Assembly: GCA_016775335.1 (NCBI GenBank)
Contig: JAEUGJ010000010.1
Coordinates: forward strand, 1-12,886
DNA length: 12,886 bases
DNA from: Mogibacterium sp.
Lineage (GTDB): Bacteria > Bacillota > Clostridia > Peptostreptococcales > Anaerovoracaceae
Direction of reading: 5' to 3'
The position numbers and the translations under genes are program-made. Within the stretch, counting starts at the first letter, position 1. Every line of letters begins with the position of its first letter. Shown piece after piece: positions 12,247 through 12,886 of this stretch. The notes under the pieces were generated by a model. It saw nothing but the letters and a program-made list of their open reading frames with translations. It ran no database searches and was not told where the DNA came from.

Positions 12247-12699
12247 TTATCTTTTCCTGCAGGACCGCTCCTTGCTGTAGTCCACCAAGGTATCGCTGCC
12301 CCGGCCGCTTCGGACGGTGGAAACGCTTTTTACCACATACCGCCCCTTTGCGATCTTCCGATTGCGGGTCAGGTTCAAGGTTCTGCCATTTGCCCGCCCG
12401 GTCCACCTGGCCACGGTGGTCCAGTGACCTTTCGAGGATTTCAGCAGGTACACCGTGGTGTACAGCGTGGTCTTCTTTGCAGCACTCTGATTCACCCGAA
12501 CCCGAACATGTGCCCGGTCCTCCCGAATCCGAAGGCGGGTATCCACCGAAATGGAGCCTTTTTTTGCCGCATAGACCTTATCCGTATGAGTTTTTTTATG
12601 TTCCGGCCGGACGTCCCGGCTGCCGGCGAAAACCGGCGCGGACATTGCGGTCATCAGTACAACAACCAGCGTGAATATCAGCAGGTTCCGCTTTCTCAT
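12247..12699 (-). CDS. Small basic secreted protein, function unknown
   Basis: The 150-residue product has a clear signal peptide (MRKR, hydrophobic 6-20, cleavage after PVFA at about 25). The mature part is very basic and beta-strand-rich: TRLRIREDRAHVRVRVNQS, TTLYTTVYLLKSSKGHWTT, then NLTRNRKIAKGRYVVKSVS. The pattern 'x-V-Y-L-x-K ... G-x-W-x-x-V-x-x-W ... K-G-x-Y-x-V' recalls small secreted beta-sandwich proteins common in clostridia, which have no known activity. A single Cys lies near the C-terminus, which ends in a basic stretch (SCRKR). GAAAGGG lies before the ATG. It has its own candidate promoter and converges on the lipoprotein gene. Binding to anionic wall polymers is possible, but nothing proves it. 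Confidence 0.78.
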   Translation of the reverse strand: MRKRNLLIFTLVVVLMTAMSAPVFAGSRDVRPEHKKTHTDKVYAAKKGSISVDTRLRIREDRAHVRVRVNQSAAKKTTLYTTVYLLKSSKGHWTTVARWTGRANGRTLNLTRNRKIAKGRYVVKSVSTVRSGRGSDTLVDYSKERSCRKR

Positions 12700-12744
12700 T
12701 GCTGCATCCCTTTCTCTTTGCTAAGTCACACACATACTTGCCTT

Positions 12745-12772
12745 ATTCTACCATGAAGGCACGGGCTTTCAA
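12745..12772 (-). promoter_or_regulatory. Candidate sigma-A promoter of the small secreted-protein gene
   Basis: On the minus strand TTGAAA (complement of 12767-12772) and TAGAAT (complement of 12745-12750) are separated by 16 bases. The leader to the ATG at 12699 is about 40 bases. The spacing is one base short of ideal. Confidence 0.55.
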
Positions 12773-12794
12773 ATAAATTTTTCTTATAAAAGGA

Positions 12795-12886
12795 TTATTC
12801 ACTCACCGAATGGGTTTCCGTGTGCGCGAACTTTACCGCCTCCGAGGTCGTCTTTTCCTCTTTTTCCGGACCGCGGTTCGCGCACG
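12795..12886 (-). CDS. Probable C-terminal end of a gene running off the right edge
   Basis: On the minus strand an open frame enters from the window edge and runs about 30 codons without a stop to TAA (complement of 12795-12797). The last residues read GPEKEEKTTSEAVKFAHTE followed by THSVSE. Charged, low-complexity tails of this kind are common at protein C-termini, and codon use (GCG, AAC, GAA, AAA) matches the neighbours. No start, domain or homology can be judged. It is too short to rule out chance. Confidence 0.4.
   Translation of the reverse strand, partial: CANRGPEKEEKTTSEAVKFAHTETHSVSE

Overview
The window looks like chromosomal DNA of a Gram-positive anaerobe of the Bacillota, probably class Clostridia. 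This rests on strong AAGGAGG-type ribosome binding sites, sigma-A-like promoters, intrinsic terminators with T tracts, signal peptides followed by long wall-exposed regions, and lysine-rich fibronectin-III-like modules typical of clostridial surface proteins. Most genes are moderately GC-rich; the 5' two thirds of the first gene is clearly AT-richer. I cannot name genus or species. No phage, transposase, CRISPR array, tRNA or rRNA gene was seen.

Layout. The left edge (1-45) holds what looks like the upstream part of a strong promoter pointing left out of the window. A large minus-strand surface protein follows (139-2400: signal peptide, beta-helix-like region, long coiled coil, C-terminal Fn3-like module). 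Next is a minus-strand YeiH-family putative sulfate exporter (2603-3637) with its own promoter and terminator. Two plus-strand DMT/EamA transporters (3830-4741 and 4880-5752) come next and converge on a minus-strand operon, with a strong two-way hairpin terminator between them.

That operon (9958 down to 5837) encodes a secreted GH25 muramidase, a membrane-anchored protein whose outer part resembles the C-terminal chaperone domain of trigger factor, and a UvrD/PcrA-type helicase. The first two genes overlap and the second and third are 17 nt apart. Divergent from it is an HtrA-like serine protease (10160-11257) that keeps the catalytic triad but lacks a PDZ domain, ending in a Ser/Gly-rich tail. 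After a GNRA-loop terminator comes an acidic lipoprotein (11511-12161), then a convergent small basic secreted protein (12247-12699), and at the right edge the probable 3' end of another minus-strand gene (12795-12886).

How the parts fit. From about 7.9 kb to 12.7 kb almost every product is extracytoplasmic: wall hydrolase, anchored chaperone-like protein, HtrA protease, lipoprotein, secreted protein. The simplest reading is a cell-envelope maintenance and protein-quality-control neighbourhood. The anchored trigger-factor-like protein beside a PDZ-less HtrA is the most unusual part. T-rich repeats upstream of both the protease and the lipoprotein hint at shared regulation. These functional links are inferred from gene order and domains.
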